Below, piece after piece: positions 1 to 7,065 of a stretch of DNA of 31,134 bases. The stretch is from a virus. The stretch is taken from IMG/VR virus record IMGVR_UViG_3300032331_003567, positions 1-31,134 of that record; one strand, 5' to 3'. Each line of letters starts with the position of its first letter. The first letter of the stretch is position 1. Both the position numbers and the translations under genes were made by a program. A model generated the notes under the pieces. It was given only the letters and a program-made list of their open reading frames with translations, did no database searches and was not told the origin of the DNA.

Positions 1-57
1 CGCCCGGAGCGATGGCCCCGAGCGGCCCTGTAGTGCCAGCGGTGCGGTAGCGCTAGG

Positions 58-288
58 CTACCATGACAGCGTACCTCGCACGATGCGCCTCGCCGTCTTG
101 AGCGCGCTGTCCCGCGAGGACCATGCGCTGTACACGCTGCGGGCATCGACGTCCCAGTCGTCGATACACGTGCCCCAGGATCTGAGATGGCTGTCGACCC
201 TGCCGATCCACGCGAGATAGTCGTCGCCACGGGGAACGGCGCGCATGCGCGCACCGCCCCCGGCCACGGGTTGCCAGCGCCCGGCCAT
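58..288 (-). CDS. hypothetical phage protein (76 aa)
   Basis: Unrecognised 76-residue protein. The ATG overlaps the stop of the upstream gene (TGATG arrangement), so it is probably translationally coupled to it; this is why I chose this start. The sequence is rich in Trp, Arg, Ser and Asp in its second half (WIGRVDSHLRSW, CIDDWDVDARSVYSAW) and has no membrane segment. It is one of two leftward genes at the left edge, on the opposite strand to the following block. Function unknown. The 57 bases beyond its stop show no gene. Confidence 0.6.
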   Translation of the reverse strand: MAGRWQPVAGGGARMRAVPRGDDYLAWIGRVDSHLRSWGTCIDDWDVDARSVYSAWSSRDSALKTARRIVRGTLSW

Positions 289-665
289 CAGCCAAGGCTC
301 CCGGCCGCACGCTTCACGCGCTGCGGCTTGTCGTCCGCCTCTTCCGCTTCCAGCGCCGCCGCCCTGTCCGCGTTGTGGCGGGCGTTGGCGCGGGCCTCTG
401 TCGTCAGCAAGGCCGCCGGGACGTAAAACTGTCCACGCATCTGGATGCCGTCCCCGAGGTTGACGAGGAAGGACTGATAGGCCTTCGCCGCACCCGACTT
501 CAAGCGGGCGTTGCCACCCTTGTCTTCCGTGTCGCGCTGAAGCTTCAGCGTGAAGGCGTTGGGAACCGTGAAGGTGACGTCCTTCACCACCACGCTCTTC
601 ACCTCGCCGTCGGCGCTTCGCAGCACCGTGGTCGTGTTCTTCGCGGGCTGGTTGCTCTTGCTCAT
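288..665 (-). CDS. hypothetical phage protein (125 aa)
   Basis: 125-residue protein starting at an ATG preceded by a purine-rich ribosome site (AGAAAGGG). It opens with a polar segment (MSKSNQPAKNTTTVL), then a beta-rich part (VKSVVVKDVTFTVP), a helix-like middle with QSFLVNLGDGIQMRGQFYVPAALL, and a charged Ala/Glu/Arg-rich tail. There is no signal peptide or membrane segment. It is the first gene of a leftward pair and diverges from the rightward arm across the 666-1508 control region. I do not recognise the family. Confidence 0.65.
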   Translation of the reverse strand: MSKSNQPAKNTTTVLRSADGEVKSVVVKDVTFTVPNAFTLKLQRDTEDKGGNARLKSGAAKAYQSFLVNLGDGIQMRGQFYVPAALLTTEARANARHNADRAAALEAEEADDKPQRVKRAAGSLG

Positions 666-800
666 CTTCTACCCTTTCTGGCCATAGGCCGTTTCGCCGC
701 CGGAACGTGCGGCAGGGGCATTGTGCGCCTAGAACATTACAGGCATCTAAAAGCTGCATTAAAAAGATTTAATTCTTTGCCCATTGACAGACTCCAGGTT

Positions 801-1046
801 TTCGTGCTTGGCGCCGGCCACATTATCGAAAATGCCGCTGCCATGGCGCCGGGCCCCGCGTCAACCAAAATCGCCATGCATCAAGCGCATATCTGCCATG
901 CAGGTTTCGAGCTTGTGTTGCCCCGCCCTTTCGTGCTTGGCCGGCGAGACATTATCGAAAATTCGGCTGCCACGTTCCGGGCCATGCCATCAAGCGGAAT
1001 CGCCATGCACCTGGCGCATGGGTGCCATGCACAAAACGCACTTGCC
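801..1046. repeat. two imperfect tandem direct repeats, period about 129 bases
   Basis: Two copies begin with TTCGTGCTTGGC at 801 and 930. Both then carry CATTATCGAAAAT (821 and 950), GCTGCCA, GGGCC, and ATCGCCATGCA followed by GCGCAT and TGCCATGCA. The conserved blocks keep their order and nearly their spacing, while the bases between them differ, which suggests constrained protein-binding sites rather than a fresh duplication. Both copies have the same orientation and lie in the divergent control region. Confidence 0.8.
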
Positions 1047-1143
1047 CTGCCCCTTGGGGCATGCCAGCCGCCGCCGGGTGAAGGTGCCTCGCGCCCCACA
1101 ACACCCTCCCAGCGCCTCCCCTACCCCTAACCCCCTGCGCTTA

Positions 1144-1375
1144 CTAGCAATTTCCCAACCACACTAGCAACTCTAGCAACCCTCACCCACAACCCATTGA
1201 AATCACTAGCAATTCCCCAGGGGTGAAGGTTGTGAAGGTTCTCCACCCCACTCTCCCCCTATCCTCTTCCTTTCTCAGAGAAAGAAATAGCACCTTCACA
1301 ACCCTCACAACCCTCACCCTCCCAGCAAAATCAACCACTTAGCGCCAACGATGTGCTCCCCCTTTCCTCTAGCAA
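1144..1375. repeat. CTAGCAA heptamer cluster (iteron-like)
   Basis: The exact word CTAGCAA occurs at 1144, 1164, 1173, 1206 and 1369, four times within 70 bases and always in the same orientation. AACCCTCAC, or its near complement GTGAAGGTT, is interspersed (1178, 1223, 1232, 1300, 1309, 1374). Clustered short direct repeats in a long intergenic space are typical of initiator- or repressor-binding arrays. No initiator protein is recognisable in the window, so the role is open. Confidence 0.6.
1223..1308. repeat. long inverted repeat with a central palindrome
   Basis: The arm at 1223-1239 (two GTGAAGGTT units) pairs with 1292-1308 with one mismatch in 17 bases. Between them, at 1270-1284, lies a perfect 15-base palindrome, CTTTCTC-A-GAGAAAG. 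The whole could extrude as a cruciform or fold as a nested hairpin in RNA. It sits inside the CTAGCAA cluster, so an origin or operator role is more likely than a simple terminator; there is no run of T after it. Confidence 0.55.
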
Positions 1376-1405
1376 CCCTCACCCGCCGCCCCGCGCCCGG
1401 CGCAT

Positions 1406-1460
1406 GGCCGCCATGCAAAATTTGCACGCCGCTGGCCGCCGCGCCGTGCCATGTTCCGCC
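1406..1460. repeat. intergenic element, copy A
   Basis: About 55 bases that recur at 2684-2737. Both copies start with GGCCGCCATGCAA and contain GCGCCGTGCCATG near the end (1441-1453 here). This copy has a 13-base palindrome, TGCAAA-A-TTTGCA, near its left end. It lies just upstream of the first rightward gene. The GCCATGCA word is shared with the repeats at 801-1046, so all may bind one factor or be promoter parts. Confidence 0.55.
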
Positions 1461-1508
1461 CCGTCGGCGCCGCCCTTCCCGGTAGCGCTATCCATAGGAG
1501 GTTAGAGC

Positions 1509-1763
1509 ATGCGTCCCCTCTGTGACATCGCCAACGACATCCTCGACAACTGGCGGAAATATGCAGAGCCCACACCGGAAGCCTCGATGGTCCTCCAGGG
1601 CCTGCAGTGCTGCATCAGCACCGAGTGCACCTACCGGCAATGGACGGGCAAGGATCTCGCCATGGCCTTCCTCCGAATCCACAGCTACACCTGGGTCCCC
1701 ACGACCCCGGAGATCGAGCCCCTCCGGGACGAGATCTTCCTCCATCTCTTCCACGCCAACTGA
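1509..1763 (+). CDS. hypothetical early protein (84 aa)
   Basis: First gene of the rightward arm. The ATG has a strong ribosome site, AGGAGG, about nine bases upstream. The 84-residue product is probably helical and soluble (MRPLCDIANDILDNWRKY, then LQGLQCCISTECTYRQWTGKDLAMAFLRI). The middle has a small cysteine cluster (CC and a further C four residues on) but no full zinc motif. I do not recognise the family; its place next to the control region suggests very early expression. Confidence 0.7.
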   Translation: MRPLCDIANDILDNWRKYAEPTPEASMVLQGLQCCISTECTYRQWTGKDLAMAFLRIHSYTWVPTTPEIEPLRDEIFLHLFHAN

Positions 1764-1776
1764 GAGGTACCTCACC

Positions 1777-2166
1777 ATGAATACCAACGCTGTTCGCCAG
1801 CACATCGTGGACTACGTGGTCCCCCTCGTCATCGCACAGGGGAAACCCTCGATGCAGGGTCGCAGCTGCGCCTACAGGGGAGGCACCTACGCTGCCCCCT
1901 TGAAGTGTGCCGTGGGTTTCCTCATCGACGATGATGCCTATAAGGACGAGATGGAGGGGGCTCCCGCTCACAAGATCATGGCACAGGGAATCCCCACCAC
2001 CAACCCCATCTTCCGCAGGGCCTTCGAGGAGGATAGGCACTTCCTCTGGAACCTCCAGCAGTGCCATGACGAGGCCTCCCGTGTCGCGGAACCCAACTTC
2101 GTCCACGAGTTCAAGCGGAAGGTGAAGGCCTTCTGCAAGCGCCACAAGCTCAACTTCCCCGCCTAA
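1777..2166 (+). CDS. hypothetical protein, paralogue of the gene at 3495
   Basis: 129-residue protein with a GAGAGG ribosome site. It shares an ordered pattern with the product at 3495-3887: a Cys-x-Tyr-Arg turn, then C-A-(V/I)-G-x-L-I-x-D followed by Tyr, M-E-G, and later L-Q-Q-x-H-D. Proteins with this pattern are common among phage unknowns. The tail is basic (KRKVKAFCKRHKLNF). The conserved Cys, His and Asp residues could bind metal, but that is a guess. The two paralogues flank the GP88-like gene, pointing to local duplication and divergence. Confidence 0.75.
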   Translation: MNTNAVRQHIVDYVVPLVIAQGKPSMQGRSCAYRGGTYAAPLKCAVGFLIDDDAYKDEMEGAPAHKIMAQGIPTTNPIFRRAFEEDRHFLWNLQQCHDEASRVAEPNFVHEFKRKVKAFCKRHKLNFPA

Positions 2167-2176
2167 GGAGACCCCC

Positions 2177-2359
2177 ATGTACGACAGCACTTACAAGGCA
2201 TATGCCTTGGGTTTTCACGCCGGATACCAAGACGGATACTGGGAGGACCATCCCTTCAAAAGGAAGCCCTTCACCGACAAGGAATATCACGCAGCTTTAG
2301 CCGGCTATGATGCCGGTGTAGCTTACTATTGCGAGAAACTCTCAGTAGAAGAATCATGA
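2177..2359 (+). CDS. small hypothetical protein (60 aa)
   Basis: 60-residue protein with a strong AAGGAG ribosome site. It is rich in Tyr, Gly and Ala with repeated aromatic-Gly spacing (YALGFHAGYQDGYW, then AALAGYDAGVAYY), like small phage proteins with Gly-Tyr-x-x-Gly repeats. Soluble and of unknown function. Its stop overlaps the ATG of the tiny membrane peptide that follows. Confidence 0.65.
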   Translation: MYDSTYKAYALGFHAGYQDGYWEDHPFKRKPFTDKEYHAALAGYDAGVAYYCEKLSVEES

Positions 2360-2454
2360 TGTCCACCTTCATCAAAGGCTTTGTGGAGCTGCTGGTATTC
2401 GGCAGCGCCGCCATCCTCCTCTGCATCCTCCTCAGCTTCCTCACAATGGAGTAA
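2356..2454 (+). CDS. tiny single-pass membrane peptide (32 aa)
   Basis: The start overlaps the stop of the previous gene (ATGATG around 2356; the second ATG at 2359 is equally possible). The 32-residue product is almost entirely one hydrophobic helix (VELLVFGSAAILLCILLSFL) with short polar ends. It fits exactly between its neighbours and ends five bases before the next start, which supports a real gene. Such early phage micropeptides often act on the host membrane; no function can be assigned. Confidence 0.5.
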   Translation: MMSTFIKGFVELLVFGSAAILLCILLSFLTME

Positions 2455-2459
2455 CTGCC

Positions 2460-2672
2460 ATGTATCACGTTCGCCTTGAGACCCTCGGTGACCCTGTCAT
2501 CTGGGAAGACCCCTACCCCACCATTTCGGAAGCCTCCGAGGCAATCCTGGAGCATCACCGGGACTGCCTCGATGCCCTCCGCATGGGCTATCTGTCGGAC
2601 ATCGATAGCCTCACCTCCTACACCATCCACGGTGGCGGCAGGATCTACAACTCCCGAGGCAAGGAGATATGA
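2460..2672 (+). CDS. small hypothetical protein (70 aa)
   Basis: 70-residue soluble protein with GGAG upstream of its ATG. The N-terminus is beta-like (MYHVRLETLGDPVIWEDPYPTISEASEAILEHH), then a helix and the short beta end HGGGRIYNSRGKEI. This resembles small phage proteins of about this size that I cannot name. It is the last gene before intergenic element B, so it probably ends the first small transcription group. Confidence 0.65.
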   Translation: MYHVRLETLGDPVIWEDPYPTISEASEAILEHHRDCLDALRMGYLSDIDSLTSYTIHGGGRIYNSRGKEI

Positions 2673-2683
2673 CCCCGGCGCCG

Positions 2684-2737
2684 GGCCGCCATGCAATCTT
2701 GGCATGACTCCCGCGCCGAGCGCCGTGCCATGCTCGC
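2684..2737. repeat. intergenic element, copy B
   Basis: Second copy of the element at 1406-1460, in the 96-base gap between the 70-residue gene and the GP88-like gene. GGCCGCCATGCAA and GCGCCGTGCCATG are identical between copies; the centre differs (here CTTGGCATG forms an imperfect inverted repeat with CCATGCAA). Each copy lies 30-50 bases upstream of a start codon, consistent with a phage promoter or operator. Confidence 0.55.
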
Positions 2738-2768
2738 CTCGCTTTCAACCTCCATTCCGGAGTAACCC

Positions 2769-3482
2769 ATGCAGAACCGTATCTACTCGCTCGATAACGC
2801 CAAGGCATCCAAGAGCGTGGCCCTGGGCTACCTCAACGCCATCCACTACATGGCCCCTCATGACATCGCCGGTGTCGGCAACCTCTGCCCCTACGCCAGC
2901 CCCGGCTGCAAGGCATCCTGCCTCGGCTACTACAGCGGTCACGCCGGCATGGTGAGGAACGACACCGACATCAATTCGGTGCGCGCCTCCCGTATCGCCA
3001 AGGCGCAGCGCTTCATGCGGGACCGCACCGCCTACCTCTCCGACGTGGTGGTGGCTACCTCCCGTGTCCTCGTCAAGGCACAGCGGGAGAACCTCACCCC
3101 CGTCCTCCGCCTCAACGGCAGCACCGACATCTCTTGGGAGCGCATCCCGGTGATGGGCAATCCCTCCATCATCGAGATGTACTCACACGTACAGTTCGTG
3201 GACTACACCAAGAACTATATGCGCTTCAACAGGCCCCTCCCCGCGAACTACCACCTCACGTTCTCCCTCAGCGAGGACAATCACCCCTACGCCAAGAACC
3301 TCCTGTCCCGAGGCTTCAACGTGGCTGCCGTGTTCCGCACCCTTCCCACATCGTGGCATGGCTACCCCGTCATCAACGGGGATCTCCACGATCTCCGGCA
3401 CCTCGATCCCAAGGGGGTCGTTGTCGGCCTGACCCCCAAGGGCCGCAAGGCCAAGGCCGATACCTCCGGCTTCATCCTCTGA
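2769..3482 (+). CDS. GP88-like phage protein
   Basis: 237-residue protein with a CGGAG ribosome site. The N-terminal third carries a cysteine signature, Cys40-x6-Cys47-x3-Cys51 (CPYASPGCKASCLGYYSG), followed by R/K-rich helices and the segment RLNGSTDISWERIP. This pattern fits phage proteins grouped as Gene Product 88, whose biochemical role is not established; the three cysteines suggest a metal or iron-sulfur site. Late motifs (YVQFVDYTKN-like, NLTFSLSEDN-like) resemble a TIM-barrel-type core, which is inference. It sits between two paralogues in the early region. Confidence 0.65.
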   Translation: MQNRIYSLDNAKASKSVALGYLNAIHYMAPHDIAGVGNLCPYASPGCKASCLGYYSGHAGMVRNDTDINSVRASRIAKAQRFMRDRTAYLSDVVVATSRVLVKAQRENLTPVLRLNGSTDISWERIPVMGNPSIIEMYSHVQFVDYTKNYMRFNRPLPANYHLTFSLSEDNHPYAKNLLSRGFNVAAVFRTLPTSWHGYPVINGDLHDLRHLDPKGVVVGLTPKGRKAKADTSGFIL

Positions 3483-3494
3483 AAGGAACCATTC

Positions 3495-3887
3495 ATGGAC
3501 ACCCAAACCGCCTTCGACATCGTGCTCAACCACCTGTGGTTGCAGAACGCACCAGCGTATGACAACAACAGCCAGCGGTGCTGGTACAGGCATGGCGAAA
3601 CCGGCACTCGCTGTGCCATCGGGTGCCTCATCCCGGACCAGCTCTATGTCCCCTCCATGGAGGGGCGTGGAGTTCACGAACTCCTTGTGGTCTTTCCCAA
3701 AATCAAGGAACTCCCCGCCATCAAGGCTCTCGACGTGGGGCATGATCTCCCTCTGTACGGTGCCCTGCAGCAGATGCACGATGACCTCGCGGCGGGAGAT
3801 CCCAAAGTCTTCCGGGCCTACCTGTGCCTCTACGCCGAGGCCTTGGCCCACGACTACGGTCTCACCGTCAACCTCCCAAAGGAGTGA
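3495..3887 (+). CDS. hypothetical protein, paralogue of the gene at 1777
   Basis: 130-residue protein with a GAAAGGAA ribosome site. It shares the order C-x-Y-R, C-A-I-G-x-L-I-P-D, Tyr, M-E-G and L-Q-Q-M-H-D with the protein at 1777-2166, but its N-terminus differs and its tail is acidic rather than basic. Two diverged copies around the GP88-like gene suggest related roles on different targets. No catalytic motif is recognised. Confidence 0.75.
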   Translation: MDTQTAFDIVLNHLWLQNAPAYDNNSQRCWYRHGETGTRCAIGCLIPDQLYVPSMEGRGVHELLVVFPKIKELPAIKALDVGHDLPLYGALQQMHDDLAAGDPKVFRAYLCLYAEALAHDYGLTVNLPKE

Positions 3888-3892
3888 GCAGC

Positions 3893-4111
3893 ATGTACGC
3901 TCTAGACACTTCCGTCCCCATCCCCAAGGTACGAAAGGGCCGCCCCTTCAAGTACCCATTCAACCGCATGAAGGTAGGGCAGTCCTTCCTGGTTCCCATG
4001 GACAAGGCACACAGCGTCAAGGTGTGCGCCTCCTACCACACTCGCCGTGGCTTGGGCGTCTACCGTACCCGCTCCACCTCCAAGGGGCTGCGCATCTGGA
4101 GGATCGCATGA
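3893..4111 (+). CDS. small basic protein, paralogue of the gene at 11568
   Basis: 72-residue basic protein; the chosen ATG has AAAGGAG upstream. It matches the protein at 11568-11810 along its length: V-P-I-P-K near the start, K-Y-P-F-x-x-(M/L)-x-(V/I)-G-(Q/D)-S-F-(L/F)-(V/I)-P in the middle, and S/V-K-G-L-R-(I/V)-W-R-(I/V)-A at the very end. The pattern suggests a small beta-rich nucleic-acid-binding fold. The phage therefore has two copies about 7.7 kb apart. Confidence 0.75.
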   Translation: MYALDTSVPIPKVRKGRPFKYPFNRMKVGQSFLVPMDKAHSVKVCASYHTRRGLGVYRTRSTSKGLRIWRIA

Positions 4112-4395
4112 TCCACATCGTCTACACACCGAGCAACCACCTGCGCCCTGCCCTCGTGGTCTCCAAGAACCTGGCTTTCCCCATCTACGACGAGGCTTGG
4201 GGAGTCAGCGTGCCCATCACCAACCTTTCCACCACTGGCCTCGACAGGAAGTCCCACATCGTCCTCTCCCAGACATGGCGCAAATACCGCAGCAAGCGGG
4301 TCATCGGCACCCTCGATGTGGAGGATCGCATACGGTTGCGTCGTACCGTCAACATCTACAAGCCATCCCTGCGGAGCGAGATGGATACGCTGTGA
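4108..4395 (+). CDS. hypothetical protein (95 aa)
   Basis: 95-residue protein whose ATG overlaps the preceding stop by four bases (ATGA), indicating coupling. It is beta-rich in the first half (MIHIVYTPSNHLRPALVVSKNLAFPIYDEAWGV) and basic in the second (WRKYRSKR, RIRLRRTVNIYK). No domain recognised. Possibly DNA- or RNA-binding from its charge, but this is weak. Confidence 0.65.
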   Translation: MIHIVYTPSNHLRPALVVSKNLAFPIYDEAWGVSVPITNLSTTGLDRKSHIVLSQTWRKYRSKRVIGTLDVEDRIRLRRTVNIYKPSLRSEMDTL

Positions 4396-4448
4396 ACATC
4401 CTCGTACTCTTCATCCTTTCCTTCATCTTCTTTCTCATTCTGAGGTAA
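4392..4448 (+). CDS. candidate 18-residue membrane peptide
   Basis: A GTG overlaps the stop of the previous gene (GTGA) and opens an 18-codon frame made almost wholly of Leu, Ile, Phe and Val (NILVLFILSFIFFLILR), ending five bases before the rIIA-like start. The frame fills an otherwise unexplained gap with no wasted bases, which is why I list it. It could also be just a spacer. If made, it would be a minimal transmembrane helix. Confidence 0.35.
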   Translation: MNILVLFILSFIFFLILR

Positions 4449-4452
4449 CCCA

Positions 4453-6264
4453 ATGCAGATCAACATCTCCCAGACCCACCAGTCCTCTGGCCTCACCAAG
4501 GTCTGTGACTTCGCCATCGAGAGCAACGCGGTGATGATCCGCGCTCTCACCTCCCGCCTCTACAGCAAGCCGGTGCACAGCATCGTACGTGAGCTGGCCT
4601 CCAACGCTCTGGATGCCTGCCCCACCAAGCCCATGGAGATCGGCATGCCCACGCCGCTCTCCCCCAAGTTCGTGATCCGCGACCACGGTCCCGGCCTCAG
4701 CCCCGACGCCATGGTCACCATCTTCACGCGCTTCGGTAACTCCACCAAGCGCCAAGACAACAGCCAGATCGGTGGCTTTGGCTTGGGTGCCAAGAGCCCC
4801 TTCGCCATCGTCAACAGCTTCACCATCCGTAGCTTCCACGCCGGCACCTGCACCACCTACATCGCCAGCATCGGCAATGAGGGTATGCCTGGCCTCCACG
4901 TCGTCAGTACCCAACCCACCAACGAGACCGGCCTCGAGATCTCTGTGCCCGCCTCGGGTAGCGAGTGGGCCGATGCCCTGTCGCAGATCCAGTTCTTCCA
5001 GCCCAAGCCCATCGTCAAGGGTGCCGCGCTGCCGGAGGTCGATGTCCTCTTCGATCATCCCAAGTTCATGCTCACCCGCAACGGCAAGCCCTTCGTTCTC
5101 GTTGGCCCCGTTGCCTACCCGCTGAATGATTCGTCGTTCGGTAACCTCTATAGTTCCTCTGGCATCGCCTTCAAGTTCGACATCGGAGAGATCGAGGTCA
5201 CCGCATCCCGCGAGGAGGTTGTCTACACTCCTGTCCTGCGCGACCTCATCAGCGAGCGCCTCAACGAAGCCCGCAGGATCTACGCCGAGCACCTTGATGC
5301 CAAGTTCCGCAATGCCGACTCGGCACTCAACATCCTGGCGGACCTGAATGCACTGTGGTACAGGGCAGACTACATGTACAAGGACTACAGCATCAGCAAC
5401 CAGGACGGCATCAGCCTCTACCTTGATGACAAGTCCTTCGACGGCACATGCTACGGGTTCGACCGCTATGCCCGGAGGCGCAAGGTGTGGCAGAAGGAAC
5501 GCCATCGTGCTACCCATCCCGGCGTCACCCTCATCGATACCTGCTTCGTCATCGACACTCCCGACTGGTTGCGTCGCATCCAGATGGCCAATGCAAACTT
5601 CCCGTCGGGGCAGGGTCGCCTCATCGTGGCAGACAACTCCCGTACCTTCGACCTCTTGGGCATCGGCTACATCAAGACTTCCACCCTGCCAGCACCCAAG
5701 ACTGCCACCCGCGTACTGAAGAACCTGCGTACCTTGGATGGCAACTCATTCCACGTTACCACGAAGTCCCTGCCCTACTACCTCCACGTCACGGAGAACC
5801 ACGTCATCATCGGTAACACTCGATATCGTCTCACCGTGGATCTCTACAAGGACATCAAAACTCGCACCGGCCAGGATTTCTACGTCGCCACTGGCGCTTC
5901 CCTCAAGACGGCACAGGATGCTGGGGCAACCGACATCCTGCCGGAACTGGAGGAGGCGGTTAAGCGGTGGCTGTCCCTGCACAACGACACGCTCAATCGC
6001 ATCGAGAACTATGCCGGCGACATCAGTTGCGAGCTATCCTTGACGTGCAGGGCAGCCCTGCACAAAGCGCAGTTGCTGCCGCCCGAGCCGCGTGCCATCC
6101 TCGTTCCCCCATTGGTGCGCTGCTTCCCCGAGCACATCAACAGCAAACCATTCGACTGGAAGACCTTGCGCATCGAACTCTTCAAGAAGTACCCCATGCT
6201 GAAGTGCATCCAGCACTCCCGGCATGACTGCACCGACATCGTCAACCTCATCATCAACCAGTGA
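4453..6264 (+). CDS. rIIA-like: rIIA-like protein with GHKL ATPase domain
   Basis: 603-residue protein with a GAGGT ribosome site. The N-terminal ~200 residues form a Bergerat (GHKL) ATP-binding fold: N-box RELASNALDA with Glu47 and Asn51, G1 box around Asp77 (RDHGPGLS), and G2 box GGFGLGAKSPF (about 107-117). Phage T4 rIIA has this fold, acts with rIIB at the membrane, and affects lysis inhibition and exclusion by lambda Rex; its biochemistry is poorly known. The next gene is rIIB-like, which supports the call. The C-terminal half has no recognised domain. Any ATPase activity is inferred from the intact motifs. Confidence 0.85.
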   Translation: MQINISQTHQSSGLTKVCDFAIESNAVMIRALTSRLYSKPVHSIVRELASNALDACPTKPMEIGMPTPLSPKFVIRDHGPGLSPDAMVTIFTRFGNSTKRQDNSQIGGFGLGAKSPFAIVNSFTIRSFHAGTCTTYIASIGNEGMPGLHVVSTQPTNETGLEISVPASGSEWADALSQIQFFQPKPIVKGAALPEVDVLFDHPKFMLTRNGKPFVLVGPVAYPLNDSSFGNLYSSSGIAFKFDIGEIEVTASREEVVYTPVLRDLISERLNEARRIYAEHLDAKFRNADSALNILADLNALWYRADYMYKDYSISNQDGISLYLDDKSFDGTCYGFDRYARRRKVWQKERHRATHPGVTLIDTCFVIDTPDWLRRIQMANANFPSGQGRLIVADNSRTFDLLGIGYIKTSTLPAPKTATRVLKNLRTLDGNSFHVTTKSLPYYLHVTENHVIIGNTRYRLTVDLYKDIKTRTGQDFYVATGASLKTAQDAGATDILPELEEAVKRWLSLHNDTLNRIENYAGDISCELSLTCRAALHKAQLLPPEPRAILVPPLVRCFPEHINSKPFDWKTLRIELFKKYPMLKCIQHSRHDCTDIVNLIINQ

Positions 6265-6275
6265 AAGGAGCTACC

Positions 6276-7010
6276 ATGTACCCCCATCTCATCACCACCA
6301 ACACCGTCACCATCATCCGTGACGGCGAGACCTTCACCCTCGACTCCGCTTCCCCCTCCTTCAACCAGGTCCTTGACTTGGTGCGTGAGGGTCTGTGGGA
6401 CGAGGCCATCGATGCCATGTCCCCGGCCGATGCCATCAGCGCCTACGGTGCTGGCAACATCACGGTCAAGGACAACAGCATCCTGCGCAACGGCATCGAG
6501 GTGGACCACTGCATGGTCCCGCATATCCTCGAGATGAAGGCCAAGGGTTTCGACATCGCTCCCCTCGTGGCCTTCCTCGACAAGATCCTCGACAACCCTT
6601 CGATGCGTAGCCGCAACCAACTGTGGCGCTTCGTCTCCGCCAACAACATCGCCATCACCCCGGAAGGTGACCTCCTCTTCTACAAGAAGGTCAACTCCGA
6701 CTACTTCGACGTGCACACGGGGCGCACCCATCGCTACACCGAGGGCTCGGTGCACGAGATGCCCCGCTCCCAAGTGGACGATGACCCCGAGAGCACCTGC
6801 TCCACCGGGCTGCACGTCTGCAGCTACGAGTACCTCAGGCACTTCGGTGGGGAGCGCACCATGCTCTGCTCCGTGGATCCCTCCAACGTGGTCTCCGTCC
6901 CCGTGGACTACCAGAACACAAAGGTGCGCGTCTGCCGCCTCACCGTGGTGAAGGAGGTGGCAAACCCCAAGCCCCTCGACACCGGGGTCTACGACGATCT
7001 GCCCTTCTGA
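6276..7010 (+). CDS. rIIB-like: rIIB-like protein
   Basis: 244-residue protein with an AAAGGAG ribosome site before the chosen ATG. The centre, around VAFLDKILDNPSMRSRNQLWRFV, and the following ITPEGDLLFYKKV, then TGLHVCSYEYLRHFGG, are the pattern of rIIB-like proteins in many phages. It lies 11 bases after the rIIA-like gene, matching the T4 pairing. In T4, rIIB is membrane-associated and works with rIIA; nothing more specific can be inferred here. A GC-rich hairpin follows the stop. Confidence 0.85.
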   Translation: MYPHLITTNTVTIIRDGETFTLDSASPSFNQVLDLVREGLWDEAIDAMSPADAISAYGAGNITVKDNSILRNGIEVDHCMVPHILEMKAKGFDIAPLVAFLDKILDNPSMRSRNQLWRFVSANNIAITPEGDLLFYKKVNSDYFDVHTGRTHRYTEGSVHEMPRSQVDDDPESTCSTGLHVCSYEYLRHFGGERTMLCSVDPSNVVSVPVDYQNTKVRVCRLTVVKEVANPKPLDTGVYDDLPF

Positions 7011-7016
7011 CAACCA

Positions 7017-7044
7017 GGTCCCCCTGCCCCACGGTGGGGGGACC
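7017..7044 (+). terminator. GC-rich hairpin after the rIIB-like gene
   Basis: GGTCCCCC (7017-7024) pairs perfectly with GGGGGACC (7037-7044) across a 12-base loop, six bases after the stop. No T-run follows and the next ribosome site is close, so it may be a partial terminator, an RNA-processing or stability stem, or an attenuator rather than a full stop. Confidence 0.5.
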
Positions 7045-7065
7045 ACCACCTCGAAAGGAACTATC

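Larger units (their letters stand above)
666..1508. promoter_or_regulatory. large divergent intergenic control region
   Basis: About 840 bases between divergent gene blocks with no convincing gene. Left to right it holds an A+T-rich stretch (about 735-785), two long direct repeats (801-1046), a pyrimidine-rich stretch with repeated CTAGCAA and AACCCTCAC words plus an inverted repeat (1140-1385), and a GC-rich element (1406-1460) also found at 2684. Reading frames crossing it are built from the repeats and have no ribosome sites. Position and content suggest early promoters, operator sites and possibly a replication origin; this is inference. Confidence 0.5.

Noticed and set aside
784-812. TTGACA-like promoter hexamer in the control region
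   Set aside because: No fitting -10 box at 16-18 bases spacing, so it was not listed as a promoter.
375-1167. Rightward frames crossing the control region
   Set aside because: Their sequence is mainly the repeated block (VFVLG, IIEN) translated; no ribosome site, atypical composition, and they cover the antisense of the 288-665 gene.
4435-5517. 360-codon minus-strand frame
   Set aside because: It is antisense to the rIIA-like gene and made of Val/Gly/Asp-rich repeats typical of reverse translation of codon-biased DNA; no homologous pattern.
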